Shown: positions 25,464 through 35,570, counted from the stretch's first letter. The stretch is 64,000 nucleotides of DNA from SHVO01 sp050246995 (GCA_050246995.1 JBFWVA010000004.1:1-64000), one strand, 5' to 3'. Translations and numbers: made by a program. Notes: generated by a model not told the origin, from the sequence alone.

Positions 25464-25931
25464 TTACCGGGCGCCGGCCTTCCACCGGTCATAGAACTCC
25501 ACGATTTTGCGGAGTTCGTCGATCGCCGCATCGCATTTGATGCGGTTCGCGCGCCAACTCACCACGACAACGTTGCCGGGCACGTAGCCAAGCGCATTGT
25601 CGACGCGATCGAGCGTGGGCGAATTGTCGTTAAAGCCACCGTTTGACAATCGAATATCGATGCCGAGCACGGGACAGGTCTTTGGGATGACTATGTCGGC
25701 GCGACTCAAGGAGAACTCTATTCCTTTGAGCCGCGCACGCCGGCGCGCAAGGTTCAGAAGTCGGCGCGTCGGGTCCTTGTGATGACTTCTGCGCCTAATT
25801 TCCCTGATCCGAGGCCTATTCTCGGCGGCATATCTCTTGATCTGGAGTTTGACCTTCTCTTTGTTGGCCTCACGGTATCGCTTGGTCCGCTCCGCCGCAG
25901 TTAAAGGTCGATCTGGAAGTATCCGCCGCAT
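25464..25931 (-). CDS. HNH-family endonuclease
   Basis: About 155 residues from ATG 25931 behind a G-rich ribosome site. Basic N-terminal half (RPLTAAERTKRYREANKEKV, RRRSHHKDPTRR) and C-terminal nuclease-like module CPVLGIDI ... SPTLDRVDNALGYVPGNVVV ... NRIKCDA, typical of free-standing phage HNH enzymes. Lies 17 bp downstream of the A1-like gene; possibly a mobile homing-type nuclease. Confidence 0.72.
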   Translation of the reverse strand: MRRILPDRPLTAAERTKRYREANKEKVKLQIKRYAAENRPRIREIRRRSHHKDPTRRLLNLARRRARLKGIEFSLSRADIVIPKTCPVLGIDIRLSNGGFNDNSPTLDRVDNALGYVPGNVVVVSWRANRIKCDAAIDELRKIVEFYDRWKAGAR

Positions 25932-25947
25932 AGGTACCCCCGCCCCA

Positions 25948-27627
25948 TCAGGCCCGCCACTTTCCGTCCCACATAGTAACAATAGCTCGTTTACCATTGG
26001 AATACGTAAGAATGTGGCTGTGGGACCAACTCGAAGGTCCCTTGTTGTAGCCCAGGTCGAACCTGGAACTGGTCCCGGCCACATAGACGCCGTCATAAAT
26101 TCCCGCGCTGTGGGAATGGCCGACGTTCGCCTTGCGGCCCATGCGCGCGAACGCCAGCGGCGAAGCCCGCGTGCCGTTCGGCCCAGCATGGCCGTGCATC
26201 CCGCATTCGATGCCGTCTCCGGCCTTCGGGCACAGGATGTAACTCTCGTCTTCGTTCAGGAAGCGAACGCCGTGGTCCTTGTGCGAACGCTCCACCGCCC
26301 ACCGCAACAGATTGAAACTGCGGTCCTCAGTTCTGATCGCCCGCAGCGTCGCGGCCTGCGCCTCGAGATAGAACTCGGCGTTCACCGGATCGCGGCGCCA
26401 GTCCGCCTCCCGTAGCCACCGGCCCATATGCTGGTTGTGGTTGCTTTCGACCGAGATGGACTCGCACCAGGAGCGGCGCGCGTCGGAAAAGAACAGGCCG
26501 ACAAGCGCCACTTCGTCGGCCACGCGTTCTTTATCCTCGACGAAGCGCCGGTAAACCTCGTGCGGATCCTTCGCGTCATGGTGATTCCGCGCGTGCATAT
26601 CCAGCACGTCATGGAAGAACTGCTTGTGCGGCCGCAGGGCGTCGAGCATGCCGCCTTTGCCCCACGCCAGCTTGCGCACCGTCGGGTCGATTTGCGCAAC
26701 ATGCACATCGCCCCAGGTGATGGCCTCCACGCGATGTCCGGTGTTGAGTTTCCCGCGCTCCACCTTGACGTCGAGGTCGTAGAACGTGCCGGACTTATCC
26801 GCATTGATCTGGCGGCACCACCAGTTACCCTTATCGTCCACCTCCACTAGAAGCGCGCCGTAGGCGTGATGGAACTCGGCCTTCAGGCCGGCTTTACGCT
26901 GAATGTAGTTGCGCTGCGTGACCGCGGCCGTGGTGTAGTTGAACTTGGTCCCCGACATCTTCGCCGATGCGATGGACTGCATGGCGATCTTGGTGTGCGG
27001 AAAGATGCCGCTATTGCGGCCGGTGTAGGATTCGAAGCCGGACAGCGGGCGTTCCGCCGTCGGCATGATGTTGGCCTCGCCGCACCACATCAGGCCCGGC
27101 GCAAGACATACCCGCTTGTCGCTTTCATAACCTTCGATGAGCGGGTCGAACCACAGGTCATCGAAGTCGGAAGCATGCGCCGAGCCCACCTTGCGGCCCG
27201 CGCTCGCGTAAGCGCCCTTGTTGTAGGTGAAGCGGCTCACCAGGACTTTGGCGTCATAGTGATCGGCCAGCGCCAGCAGCCCATCCCACACCGCGGCGTT
27301 GACCTGGGTGTTGTTCTGGGCCGCGGTTAGGATGTAGCGGCTGACCTTTCCCGCGCGAGGAAGCGGGAAAGCTTCCGTCTCGAACAAGCCGTCACGCCCG
27401 CCCATCAGCGGTTTAAGGTGCTCGGCCTTCTTTTCGCCGGCGGCCGCGGCGATCGCCGACGGCGTCAGCCTCAGACGCTTCGCGCCCGTGAGCCGCTGTT
27501 TGAGGCTGGTCTCCGCCCATCCCAGCGTCCGCGCGGCCTGAGCCTTGTTGCCATTGGCGGCGGCGAGCGCGTCCAAGGCCTTCTGGCAATCGGCGGCATA
27601 ACGTTTTTTTCCGGCGGCTGAAAGCAT
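25948..27627 (-). CDS. HTH + T5-A1-like metallophosphatase-type phage protein
   Basis: 559 residues. N-terminal Fis-like helix-turn-helix (NGNKAQAARTLGWAETSLKQ, about residues 25-45). The rest, with VLVSRFTYN, ESISVESNHNQHMGRWLREA, EADWRRDPVNAEFYLEA and GHSHSAGIYDGVYVAGTSS, resembles from memory the T5 A1/DNA-transfer group, whose conserved His/Asn/Asp clusters suggest a metal-dependent phosphatase or nuclease. Begins 19 bp after a strong terminator, so it likely has its own promoter. Role in this phage unknown. Confidence 0.6.
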   Translation of the reverse strand: MLSAAGKKRYAADCQKALDALAAANGNKAQAARTLGWAETSLKQRLTGAKRLRLTPSAIAAAAGEKKAEHLKPLMGGRDGLFETEAFPLPRAGKVSRYILTAAQNNTQVNAAVWDGLLALADHYDAKVLVSRFTYNKGAYASAGRKVGSAHASDFDDLWFDPLIEGYESDKRVCLAPGLMWCGEANIMPTAERPLSGFESYTGRNSGIFPHTKIAMQSIASAKMSGTKFNYTTAAVTQRNYIQRKAGLKAEFHHAYGALLVEVDDKGNWWCRQINADKSGTFYDLDVKVERGKLNTGHRVEAITWGDVHVAQIDPTVRKLAWGKGGMLDALRPHKQFFHDVLDMHARNHHDAKDPHEVYRRFVEDKERVADEVALVGLFFSDARRSWCESISVESNHNQHMGRWLREADWRRDPVNAEFYLEAQAATLRAIRTEDRSFNLLRWAVERSHKDHGVRFLNEDESYILCPKAGDGIECGMHGHAGPNGTRASPLAFARMGRKANVGHSHSAGIYDGVYVAGTSSRFDLGYNKGPSSWSHSHILTYSNGKRAIVTMWDGKWRA

Positions 27628-27645
27628 TGGACCTCATAAAAGCAA

Positions 27646-27675
27646 AACGCTCCCGCCTGCGAAGACGGGAGCGTT
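27646..27675 (-). terminator. Intrinsic terminator at the end of the tail-fibre genes
   Basis: 10-bp perfect stem AACGCTCCCG/CGGGAGCGTT with a 10-nt loop and TTTTGCTTTTATG on the minus-strand 3' side. Confidence 0.85.
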
Positions 27676-27702
27676 GCGAAAATTAAGACGTGTGGGCGCT
27701 TG

Positions 27703-27957
27703 CTACTTCGTCGCCATTTCGAAGAAGAGCTTCACCACCAGGCTAATGGCGCCGCAGGCGATGCTGATGGCGATCACCAGCATCTGCGTTTTCATGCCGT
27801 CGATGCGCTCATGCACGCGTGTGAGCGCGCCGCGGAAATCCGCGACCGTGCCGCGGATCTCCGTCATGCGCTCGGTGCAAACGGCCTCATGGGCTTCGAT
27901 CTTGGCGAGCGCGCGAACGCCGGCGGCCCCTTTTGGGCCGTGACTTTCTTCACTCAT
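27703..27957 (-). CDS. Small coiled-coil protein with C-terminal membrane helix (XhlA-like)
   Basis: About 84 residues: ~55-residue amphipathic helix (RMTEIRGTVADFRGALTRVH) and a C-terminal membrane segment (MLVIAISIACGAISLVV). Resembles haemolysin XhlA-type holin partners. ATG overlaps the upstream stop (ATGA). Confidence 0.5.
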   Translation of the reverse strand: MSEESHGPKGAAGVRALAKIEAHEAVCTERMTEIRGTVADFRGALTRVHERIDGMKTQMLVIAISIACGAISLVVKLFFEMATK

Positions 27958-28436
27958 CCGTTGCCCACCGGCCACGCGGCGATGACCGCGTCGAGCTCAT
28001 CGGCTGAAAGGATTTCCATGCCCACCAGCACCACCAGCAGCGAGACGGCTTTATTGTAGACAAAGCCCGACGACATCCCGCCCTGATACCGCGTGAACAC
28101 AGAGCGGCCGAGCGGGGTCGAGGCGGCGGCTTCAACGGCAAGTTCGATCTCGCCGTAACGCCACATGCCCGCCATCTCCTGCTCTTCGAGCGTGCCCTCC
28201 GGCGCCGCGACACGGCCAAGCGCGCCGCCGTCCTCCGCGTTGTAGCAAAGGTCCTGGAACTGACCGAAGGTGAGGTCGCGCGGTTGCGGGGGCGGCGGAT
28301 CGCTCGGCGCGGTGTAGTGTTGATACGCCACGCCCGCGGCCGACGTGATGCGCACGAGATCGCCATCGGCCGGCGATCCTGGAATGACTTCCGGCGAGCC
28401 CTCGTGGGGGAAACAAGAGACTTTTTCGATGACCAT
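27954..28436 (-). CDS. Hypothetical phage protein downstream of tail fibre genes
   Basis: 160 residues; no recognised domain. A Pro-rich spacer (SDPPPPQPRDL) separates an N-terminal beta-like part from a helical C-terminal half (SSGFVYNKAVSLLVVLVGME). Position suggests a tail-fibre accessory or assembly protein. Confidence 0.5.
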   Translation of the reverse strand: MVIEKVSCFPHEGSPEVIPGSPADGDLVRITSAAGVAYQHYTAPSDPPPPQPRDLTFGQFQDLCYNAEDGGALGRVAAPEGTLEEQEMAGMWRYGEIELAVEAAASTPLGRSVFTRYQGGMSSGFVYNKAVSLLVVLVGMEILSADELDAVIAAWPVGNG

Positions 28437-28438
28437 AA

Positions 28439-29065
28439 TTACAGACCCAGCCGGTACATCACCGCGCTATAGGCGGTGGCGGTGGAGTTGGTGATGCTCG
28501 CGGAGTTCTTCGCCTCGATGAGGAGGCTCCTCTTGAACTGCAACATCGGGGTGTTTTGCATCTGACGCCAACCCGGGATGTAGCCATCGCTCGTATACAA
28601 TTCACTGAGCGTTGCCTTGTCGGAAGCAAGCGCCTCAGTGTCGACCTTGATGTATTGCAGCGAGGTCGTGAAGTCAGAGCCGGTCTTGACTTGTGACAGA
28701 AGGCAGCATCGATCGCCGGATGCCCCGACAATAGCGATGGTATGCACAACTCCATCGACGGTGATGCGGAACGTGGTGGTGTGCGCGCCGCCGAGTGTTG
28801 GACCAACGATGGCGGCGACGAATCCCTTTCCGGACGTGACGCTCAGGAGCGTTTTGTAGGTATCTGCTGTCCAGTTCGTTTGATCCTGCAGGCCACGCCG
28901 CGCCATTTCCGTGAAGAAGCCCGTCGTCGCGGACGTCCATTGCCCCGGCGCCGCATCGTAAATGATCAGGTTCGCCGCCGTCGGCGTGGCCGGCATCAGT
29001 TGCCACGGCTCCTTGAAGTGAATCCCGCCGCCACCGCCGAATTTCAAGCTCGCTCGCACCGTCAT
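28439..29065 (-). CDS. Putative tail fibre/structural protein
   Basis: 208 residues from ATG 29065, which overlaps the upstream stop (TAATG). Beta-rich, Thr/Ser/Gly-rich sequence without known motif; lies within the tail-tip genes. Confidence 0.45.
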   Translation of the reverse strand: MTVRASLKFGGGGGIHFKEPWQLMPATPTAANLIIYDAAPGQWTSATTGFFTEMARRGLQDQTNWTADTYKTLLSVTSGKGFVAAIVGPTLGGAHTTTFRITVDGVVHTIAIVGASGDRCCLLSQVKTGSDFTTSLQYIKVDTEALASDKATLSELYTSDGYIPGWRQMQNTPMLQFKRSLLIEAKNSASITNSTATAYSAVMYRLGL

Positions 29066-29766
29066 TAGCACACACTCCAGTTCGTTCCCGACGGCCGGCG
29101 GATGAAGTCGGCGGAGAAAAAGTTGATATCGGCAATGAAGTCTTCATCCGCCACGCCGTCCATGATGCTGTCGGTCGCGGCGGGGTTGACGGTGATGTTG
29201 TTGGTTTCCGAGGCCCCATCGACATCGATGATCTTCACCTTGCCGTCGGCGGGGAGGTTCACCTGCACCGCGCCGGTGGAGGTGCGCACCATGATGATGT
29301 CGCTGTCGACCGCCGTGACTGGACTGTCGCTGTTGGTCACCACGCGGGCGGCATTCCAGTACGCGGGCCCGCGCGGCCCTTCATCGCCGGACAGTGAAAC
29401 CGTCCATGCGATGTGCGTGCCGGAGCCCACGTAATCGTCGGTGTCTTCCACCGTGAACGACAGCACCCGCGTGCCGCTGTTGTAGGCGGACACAACGCCG
29501 ATCATGTAATTGGACACGCTCGCGGCGGCGGTGATTCGCTGGCCGAGCACGAAGGCCTTTTCGTCGCTCCCGGACAGCGTCAGCGTCTTGGCGCCGGTGC
29601 CGATGCTGGCGCTGGTCGTCGAGGAGCCCGTCAGGGGCGCCAGAAGCGCCGCGCGCACATCGTCCTGCTCATCGATCAGCGCCGTCATCAGCGCGACGAA
29701 CTCGGCATAATAATCTCTGCCCTTCTTCGCGATGAGATCGTCGAGAAGGTCGGTCAATTCAATCAT
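29065..29766 (-). CDS. Putative tail fibre protein
   Basis: 233 residues: helical N-terminus (LLDDLIAKKGRDYYAEFVAL) that probably trimerises or docks to the baseplate, then beta-rich repeats and a GDEGPRGPA collagen-like break around residue 128. AAGGAC precedes the start. Confidence 0.5.
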   Translation of the reverse strand: MIELTDLLDDLIAKKGRDYYAEFVALMTALIDEQDDVRAALLAPLTGSSTTSASIGTGAKTLTLSGSDEKAFVLGQRITAAASVSNYMIGVVSAYNSGTRVLSFTVEDTDDYVGSGTHIAWTVSLSGDEGPRGPAYWNAARVVTNSDSPVTAVDSDIIMVRTSTGAVQVNLPADGKVKIIDVDGASETNNITVNPAATDSIMDGVADEDFIADINFFSADFIRRPSGTNWSVC

Positions 29767-29775
29767 GGAAGTCCT

Positions 29776-30636
29776 TTAAGCCGCGAGTTCGCGGATTTGC
29801 ATGGCGGACGCGTAGAACCGCACGTTCGTGAGCGCGTAGGGCTCGGGATTGATCGGCATGCCGTAAATCGTTGTGCGATAGCGAAGCGGCGCGCCGCCAT
29901 TCGGGAACGGCACCACAATGATGTCGCGCGAACAGCCGATGGTGCGCTTGATGTCGTCCCAAGCAGCGATCGCTTCATCGCGCGTGATGTTCGGCAAGTT
30001 CATATTCATCACCCGGTAACTGCGCCCGCGCTTGGTGCGCACGCTCGCTTCGGTTGGCGTGATGACAGACGTGTCGACCCACTGCGTCGATAAATTAAAC
30101 CCGATATTGTATTGGAACTGCTCGCCGCGCCCGACGAAGGCCCGGCCGCAGGCGATGCCGGCGATCAAGCTGTTCGTCGGATTGCGGAACGTCATGCGCG
30201 AATAGCGCGCCGACTTAATGCCGCCAAGATCGAACAACTTAAATGGCACATACGCGTTCCGGTCCGTTAGAACCGGGTAACCGCCCAAGGAATATCCGAA
30301 GGAGTCCGCGCCGAAGCCGGACACCGGATCCCAAGCCTCCAACTCGCCGGAATCGTAAACGAGGCTGGAGAAGGACACAGTGTTCGACATTTCAAACTGG
30401 ATGGAACCGGACGTGTCCAGGTTGTGCCAGATCGCCGCCGCGTGGGTGATGTCGACGACCGAGCCGTGATCCCAAACAAGGCTTTCTTCGACTTTGTCAT
30501 CCGCCCGCCACGGCTCGCCGGGGTCCATGGTCTGCACGAACTCCGCCTCGGCGTCGGTGATCTCGCTAGAGGCGGTCACCGTCGCCTCGTCGCCGAGGTT
30601 GTAGTAAAGGAACAGCGCATTATCGGTCCGTGCCAT
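29776..30636 (-). CDS. Tail-tip/baseplate protein
   Basis: 286 residues from ATG 30636. No named domain, but sequences such as YSRMTFRNPTNSLIAGIACG and RYRTTIYGMPINPEPY resemble tail-tip proteins of alphaproteobacterial siphophages. Two bases separate it from the upstream hub-like gene. Confidence 0.5.
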   Translation of the reverse strand: MARTDNALFLYYNLGDEATVTASSEITDAEAEFVQTMDPGEPWRADDKVEESLVWDHGSVVDITHAAAIWHNLDTSGSIQFEMSNTVSFSSLVYDSGELEAWDPVSGFGADSFGYSLGGYPVLTDRNAYVPFKLFDLGGIKSARYSRMTFRNPTNSLIAGIACGRAFVGRGEQFQYNIGFNLSTQWVDTSVITPTEASVRTKRGRSYRVMNMNLPNITRDEAIAAWDDIKRTIGCSRDIIVVPFPNGGAPLRYRTTIYGMPINPEPYALTNVRFYASAMQIRELAA

Positions 30637-30638
30637 GC

Positions 30639-32189
30639 CTACACCTCGGTCAGTCCATAGAAGCGCAGCTTCACCAGGTGCTGCTGCGCGTTTTCGTCCA
30701 GATCGACAACCACGGCCGCGCCGTTCACTTCGTTGATCTCGCTGTCGATCCACACCTCGGCGCCCATCGGAAGGGCAAACGGGGGAACCGCCAGCGTGCA
30801 TTCCGCGATCGGCTGCGGCACGGTCAGGAAGTCGTCCACCTCATCCGCCCAGGCCTCGGCTTCGGTGATATCTGTGAACGGCGTCTGGATTTCGAGCGGG
30901 TCGGAAAGCGGAAATTCGGTGGCCGTGGTGGCGTTGCTTTTCGGGATCGTGCGCCATTCCTGGCGGGCGAAATCCTTGTTGGCCGTCGTGGCCCCGGCGG
31001 CCAACTCGTTATCGCCGAGCACGCACCAGTTCTTTTGCGCGAGAACGTCGATACGCGGCGGCGGTTCCTTGTTGATTCGCCGGAAGCTGTCCGGAACGAT
31101 GATCCGGTCGGTGATGACCAATTGGACTTGCGCGTCCGTCTTCGCCGTGGCCGTAGGCGGTCGCAGCTCGCCGACCGTCAGTTTGCCGTCGAGCGAGGGC
31201 TCGGCGGTGAGGTAACACAGCGACCGCGACAGCATATAGTCCACGAGGTCCTGGAGGGTTTCACCGTCGCGCGCGTACCAGCCCACCTTTTCGGGCCGGT
31301 CTGTGTCGAGCGCGGTGAACGCCGCGTCATAAATCTGGCCGGCGGAGTACCCACCGCGCGCCGTCAGAGCTTCCTTGATGATCGCGCCCATGGTCGTCGC
31401 GTTGGACGCGAAGGCCGAGCGGAAATCGACGCGGTATTTATAAGTTGGCGGGCTCCCATAGCGGATGCGGCCATTCGCCGCATCGACGTAATATTTGCCG
31501 GCCGCTGGCGGGTTGCTCACATCGGCGACCAGCACGCTCGCGCCGTCGGTGACGGCGCTCACGGAATGGAAGCCGCTCGCGCAGTAATCGGCCCAGCCGT
31601 TCGCGGTGTCGACCCACTTGCCCTCCGCGCCGTGCACATAACCGACGGCGTCCGGCCTGTATTGGCCTTTCATATCAGCGCCGCCGTTGAAGCCGCCGGA
31701 GCCGTCGTAGGTGGCGTCCTTGAACCGCTTCGAAAGCCGGTGCGATAGATCGCTGATAGGGTAAGACGCGGTTGTTTTTCCAAAGGTCGGCTCGCCCGAG
31801 TGCACCCCGTCGAGAAGAAGCTGGAAGTCCGCTCGGGCCATGCCAGGCGTGCCGCGCAGGATTTGCACGGCGCGGCCGCGCCACGCATAGCCCTTGTGGA
31901 GTGCGCGGCGCGCCGCAAATTCATCGCCCACATCCAGCCGCACCGCGGCCAGGGTGGGAAGCGCCGGACCGCCTGGGAGCAGTTCTTTCCCGAGGGCGGA
32001 ACGGCGGACGGTCAGCGCCTGGGCCACCCAACCGCGATACACGCGGTTGGGCGCCGTGGCGTCGTTGGCATCAAAGAAGTGCGGCCGTGTCGCCAGATAC
32101 TCATTCCGCACAACCGTGTTCGCACGGTCGTAGGGCGCCGATTCCATCAGATAGATGAAATCGACTGTATCCGGCGGCAGTTCGGCCAT
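30639..32189 (-). CDS. Putative baseplate hub/tail-associated protein
   Basis: 516 residues, directly downstream of the tape-measure gene where the distal-tail and hub proteins are encoded. The central part (DGETLQDLVDYMLSRSLCYL, GKLTVGELRPP) resembles hub-type domains; the C-terminus (GAEVWIDSEINEVNGAAVVV) is beta-rich. Likely at the tail tip and involved in host contact. Confidence 0.55.
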   Translation of the reverse strand: MAELPPDTVDFIYLMESAPYDRANTVVRNEYLATRPHFFDANDATAPNRVYRGWVAQALTVRRSALGKELLPGGPALPTLAAVRLDVGDEFAARRALHKGYAWRGRAVQILRGTPGMARADFQLLLDGVHSGEPTFGKTTASYPISDLSHRLSKRFKDATYDGSGGFNGGADMKGQYRPDAVGYVHGAEGKWVDTANGWADYCASGFHSVSAVTDGASVLVADVSNPPAAGKYYVDAANGRIRYGSPPTYKYRVDFRSAFASNATTMGAIIKEALTARGGYSAGQIYDAAFTALDTDRPEKVGWYARDGETLQDLVDYMLSRSLCYLTAEPSLDGKLTVGELRPPTATAKTDAQVQLVITDRIIVPDSFRRINKEPPPRIDVLAQKNWCVLGDNELAAGATTANKDFARQEWRTIPKSNATTATEFPLSDPLEIQTPFTDITEAEAWADEVDDFLTVPQPIAECTLAVPPFALPMGAEVWIDSEINEVNGAAVVVDLDENAQQHLVKLRFYGLTEV

Positions 32190-32192
32190 GTC

Positions 32193-35100
32193 TTAAGCAA
32201 CGCGCGCGAGCACGTCCCTGATGTCGTTACTAAGAACGGTATTGCTCGCCGCCACGCTGTTCAGCGCGGAGACGATGGCGGACGTTTGCGCGGTGGTCGC
32301 CGTGCCCGACTGCACGATCTCGCCGAGCTGCTTGATGATGTCGTTGCTGTAGCGGCTGGCGATGCCGCCTTGCACCGGATCATTGAGCAAGCCCGACTGG
32401 AACTTCAGCATGTCGGTCAGGTAGGCGGACTGATCGGCCCCGGCGTTGTCGATAAGTCCGCGTACCACGTTCTCGAACGCGGCGTTGGCCGCCGTGCCCG
32501 GTGCCGGACGACCGGCCGCGACCCACGCGGCGTTGACGGCCGCGAAGTCCTGGCTGGTGGTCGTGAACTGCGGGCCTGACGGCTTGCCCTGAACCAGCGC
32601 GCCCGCGCCACCTGCGATCTTCTGCAATTCGGCGTAGGACAATTCGAGGACGGAAAGTGTGTCCTCGGCAACCGTGGTTTGCCGCTCCGCCAAAGCCGCA
32701 ACATCGGTGAACGTGTCGCGCACCCGCTTCTGGATGTCGATGAAGTCGCTGTTCGACCCAAACACTTCCTGGGCCACGTCTTCATACTGCTGGCCGATGT
32801 CCAGCAGCCGGTCCATCGCGTCGCGGTTGCCCAGAAGCGCGTTCGGGCGGAGGTTCTCGAACTCCGACCTCAAGATGGCCAGGCGATCCATCGGCAGGGC
32901 CGACTTCGAATCGATGGACATATTGAACAGCGCGTCCCGGTAAGACTTACCGGTGGACTTCATGAACGCAGCCAGATCGCGCTGCGTCGAGATTTGACCC
33001 TGAAGGATATCCGCCTGCTTGCGCGCCGATTCCGCGAGGATATCGGCCACCTTGGCCTGCGATGTCTTCAGTGAGTCTTCCAGGATCTCCGCCCGGCGGA
33101 TCCCATAGACCTTTTCAATGAGCAAAAGGTCTTCCTGGTTGTCCTTCGCCGCGGCGCGCATATCCGTGCGCCACTTGCTCAGGCCGTCCAGTTGGAACTT
33201 CATCGGGTCAGTGGCCTGCGCGACTTCATCGCGCAAGTCCTGCATCGACTTCGTCCACGCGCCGTTGTCGTTCACCGCCGTGGTGTAATTGGCGTTGATG
33301 TCCTTCAACATCAAAGCATAAAGGTCGTTGATGGCCTTCAGGTCGTCCGCCGTCGCCATGAGTGACGACTTCAGCGGATCGAACTGACGATCCAGCATCA
33401 TGATGTCGTAGGCTTTGGGGTCGCGCCGGCGCATCAACTCGTCATTGATGCCGCCCATCGTCCCTTGGAAGGCCTGGAAATCGTTCAGACCCCGCAGGAA
33501 GTCCTCAATATTCGAAGGGTCGAAGTTATCAACCAGCGACTGCAATTGCGCCGGCACTTCGCTGAGGGTGGAGACGAGCTGGTCGGCCACCCACTTGAAG
33601 GCCGCGTCCGCCGTTTGGAACCCTTGCTCGCCACTGTTGTTCACAGAAGCCAGAAACGGCGCCAAGCTGTTCCCGCCGCCAGCCGAAAGCGTATAGGCCC
33701 ACGTTTGCGGGTTGAGATTGACGGACTTTAGGCGGCCGACGAAATCCATCACGGCATCGTCGAACGCGTTCACCGCCGCGCGGTTCTCCGGACTGTCCTT
33801 GTTCGGCCCGAGGTCCTGCTCGGTCCGCGTCATCGTGCCGTCGGGATTGAACAGCCGAGTCACGGCTTCCAATCTGTCCGATGGCCGCGGTCCAAACTGG
33901 CCGCCGATGAAACTGCCGATAGCCGAACCGGCGAAAGCGCCGAGCGGGCCGCCAAAGGCATAACCCGCCACACCGCCAATCGTGCCGCCGATCTCATTCC
34001 CGGGGCCGGAGCGGGCTTTGCCCAAGCGGCTCCCAAACTGATAACCGGTGAGACCGGCCGCCAATCCGTCCAAGCCGCTTTCGCCCAAAAGGTCGGTCAG
34101 ATATTGCTCGGTCTGCACCGCCATCTTATTGGCGAAGCGCCGGGAGGCAATCGAACTTACCTTGTCGAAAAAGCTCTCGAAGGAATCCAACTGCCCGGTG
34201 AGCACATCTTCCCAACCGTCGCGCCACAGGTCGAAGATGTCGCGGAAGGACTCTTCGTTGATGGCCTTCATACGGTCGGCGGCTTCTTGCGCCTTATCGA
34301 ACCACGCCTGCGCCTGCGGCGACATCGCGATATCGGCAGCCGAAGCGGCAAGGTCTTTGTTTAACTCGAGAGCGTCCTTCGCCGCCTCGCGCATATCCTT
34401 CAAAAACGCTTCGAATTGACGCTGTTTTAATTCATAAACAGCCTGGTCGTTCGCGATACGCTCTCGATTGTATTGGTCTTGCAACTTTTCGAGATCGGCA
34501 GCCGACCGCGCCTCCTTATCCCGCTGTATTTCTTGGTACCGCTCCAGAGATTTCAGGCCATCCGCGCGCGCGCGGTCGACCATGGCGGAACCTGCGGCTA
34601 TCGCAGCGGACGCATCCATTTGGAGATTGCGAAGGTGATCATAATTTCCCTCGCGCTTTCCAAATAGCGTTTCAGTCCAGTAGCGATTCCCACTTGCGAT
34701 ACGGGCGAACAGTCCTCCTGTGCTCGTAACTCCAGAGGCCTTTCCCAACTCCTCGAAAAATTCGCCGTAGGACTTAAGCATCTGGTCCCAGCCACCGGAC
34801 ATAGTCTCCGACTGGGCTTTCGCTAATCCTTCGACCTTGCCACGAACGAGCGATAGGACCTCCGCCTGCAGTTCGTAAAGGCGATTTTGCTCCTGGAGCG
34901 TCTTGAGGTTCTCGATCTGGACATCTGTGAGAGACGGAATAGCGCGTCGCAGAGCTGTGATCCCAGCTTCCGAGCCGTCCATAGCTCGCGCCAGCGTCTC
35001 GGCAAAGGAACTTACATTGCCCTGACCAGTAGCCGCCAGGTCAGCAGACAGTTCCAAGATTTCTCGGATCGATGATCCGCCGATAGAGCGGAACTGCAAC

Positions 35101-35570
35101 AGCTGAACGGCGGCGGCTTTAAACTCATCCTCGGATGCACGACCAACCTGCGCAAGACTTTGGGCGAGATCGTCAATATCCTCCGCGGTAAGGCCAGCGG
35201 TCTCGCCAGCCAACTTTGTCATGGCCCTCAGACTGGCCATTGAGTCTTCGGCGCCGGCGGCTTCGGATATGGACTTGGTGATAACAGCCGCTACTGCGCC
35301 AAATCCAGATGCGGCTGCCAGACCAGCAGGGCCCAACGCCGAGAGCGCAGAGCCGAGTGGACCCAAGCGCCCGGCGAATGCCTCAAAAGAGCCGCGCACA
35401 TCTTTCGCGGCCGCGTCTATCGCTACAAGACCCTTACTAGGCCCTTGGGTTGCGCGTTCGAGTTTCTGGAGGGTCTTTTGGCCCTCATCCCCCATTTGCG
35501 CGAGCGCGCGCTTAACTACGTCCGCATCGGAAACGCTGAAGCGGACGCCAACCTGCGCTGTATTCGTCAT
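32193..35570 (-). CDS. Tail tape measure protein
   Basis: 1125 residues, the longest gene of the prophage. N-terminal RFSVSDADVVKRALAQMGDE, an apolar Gly/Ala segment (FAGRLGPLGSALSALGPAGL), long helical charged stretches, a glycine-zipper-like region near residue 540 and a helical C-terminus are typical of tape measures, which set tail length. Roughly 1.5 Angstrom per residue predicts a tail of about 170 nm. Starts just after a terminator at 35589. Confidence 0.85.
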   Translation of the reverse strand: MTNTAQVGVRFSVSDADVVKRALAQMGDEGQKTLQKLERATQGPSKGLVAIDAAAKDVRGSFEAFAGRLGPLGSALSALGPAGLAAASGFGAVAAVITKSISEAAGAEDSMASLRAMTKLAGETAGLTAEDIDDLAQSLAQVGRASEDEFKAAAVQLLQFRSIGGSSIREILELSADLAATGQGNVSSFAETLARAMDGSEAGITALRRAIPSLTDVQIENLKTLQEQNRLYELQAEVLSLVRGKVEGLAKAQSETMSGGWDQMLKSYGEFFEELGKASGVTSTGGLFARIASGNRYWTETLFGKREGNYDHLRNLQMDASAAIAAGSAMVDRARADGLKSLERYQEIQRDKEARSAADLEKLQDQYNRERIANDQAVYELKQRQFEAFLKDMREAAKDALELNKDLAASAADIAMSPQAQAWFDKAQEAADRMKAINEESFRDIFDLWRDGWEDVLTGQLDSFESFFDKVSSIASRRFANKMAVQTEQYLTDLLGESGLDGLAAGLTGYQFGSRLGKARSGPGNEIGGTIGGVAGYAFGGPLGAFAGSAIGSFIGGQFGPRPSDRLEAVTRLFNPDGTMTRTEQDLGPNKDSPENRAAVNAFDDAVMDFVGRLKSVNLNPQTWAYTLSAGGGNSLAPFLASVNNSGEQGFQTADAAFKWVADQLVSTLSEVPAQLQSLVDNFDPSNIEDFLRGLNDFQAFQGTMGGINDELMRRRDPKAYDIMMLDRQFDPLKSSLMATADDLKAINDLYALMLKDINANYTTAVNDNGAWTKSMQDLRDEVAQATDPMKFQLDGLSKWRTDMRAAAKDNQEDLLLIEKVYGIRRAEILEDSLKTSQAKVADILAESARKQADILQGQISTQRDLAAFMKSTGKSYRDALFNMSIDSKSALPMDRLAILRSEFENLRPNALLGNRDAMDRLLDIGQQYEDVAQEVFGSNSDFIDIQKRVRDTFTDVAALAERQTTVAEDTLSVLELSYAELQKIAGGAGALVQGKPSGPQFTTTSQDFAAVNAAWVAAGRPAPGTAANAAFENVVRGLIDNAGADQSAYLTDMLKFQSGLLNDPVQGGIASRYSNDIIKQLGEIVQSGTATTAQTSAIVSALNSVAASNTVLSNDIRDVLARVA

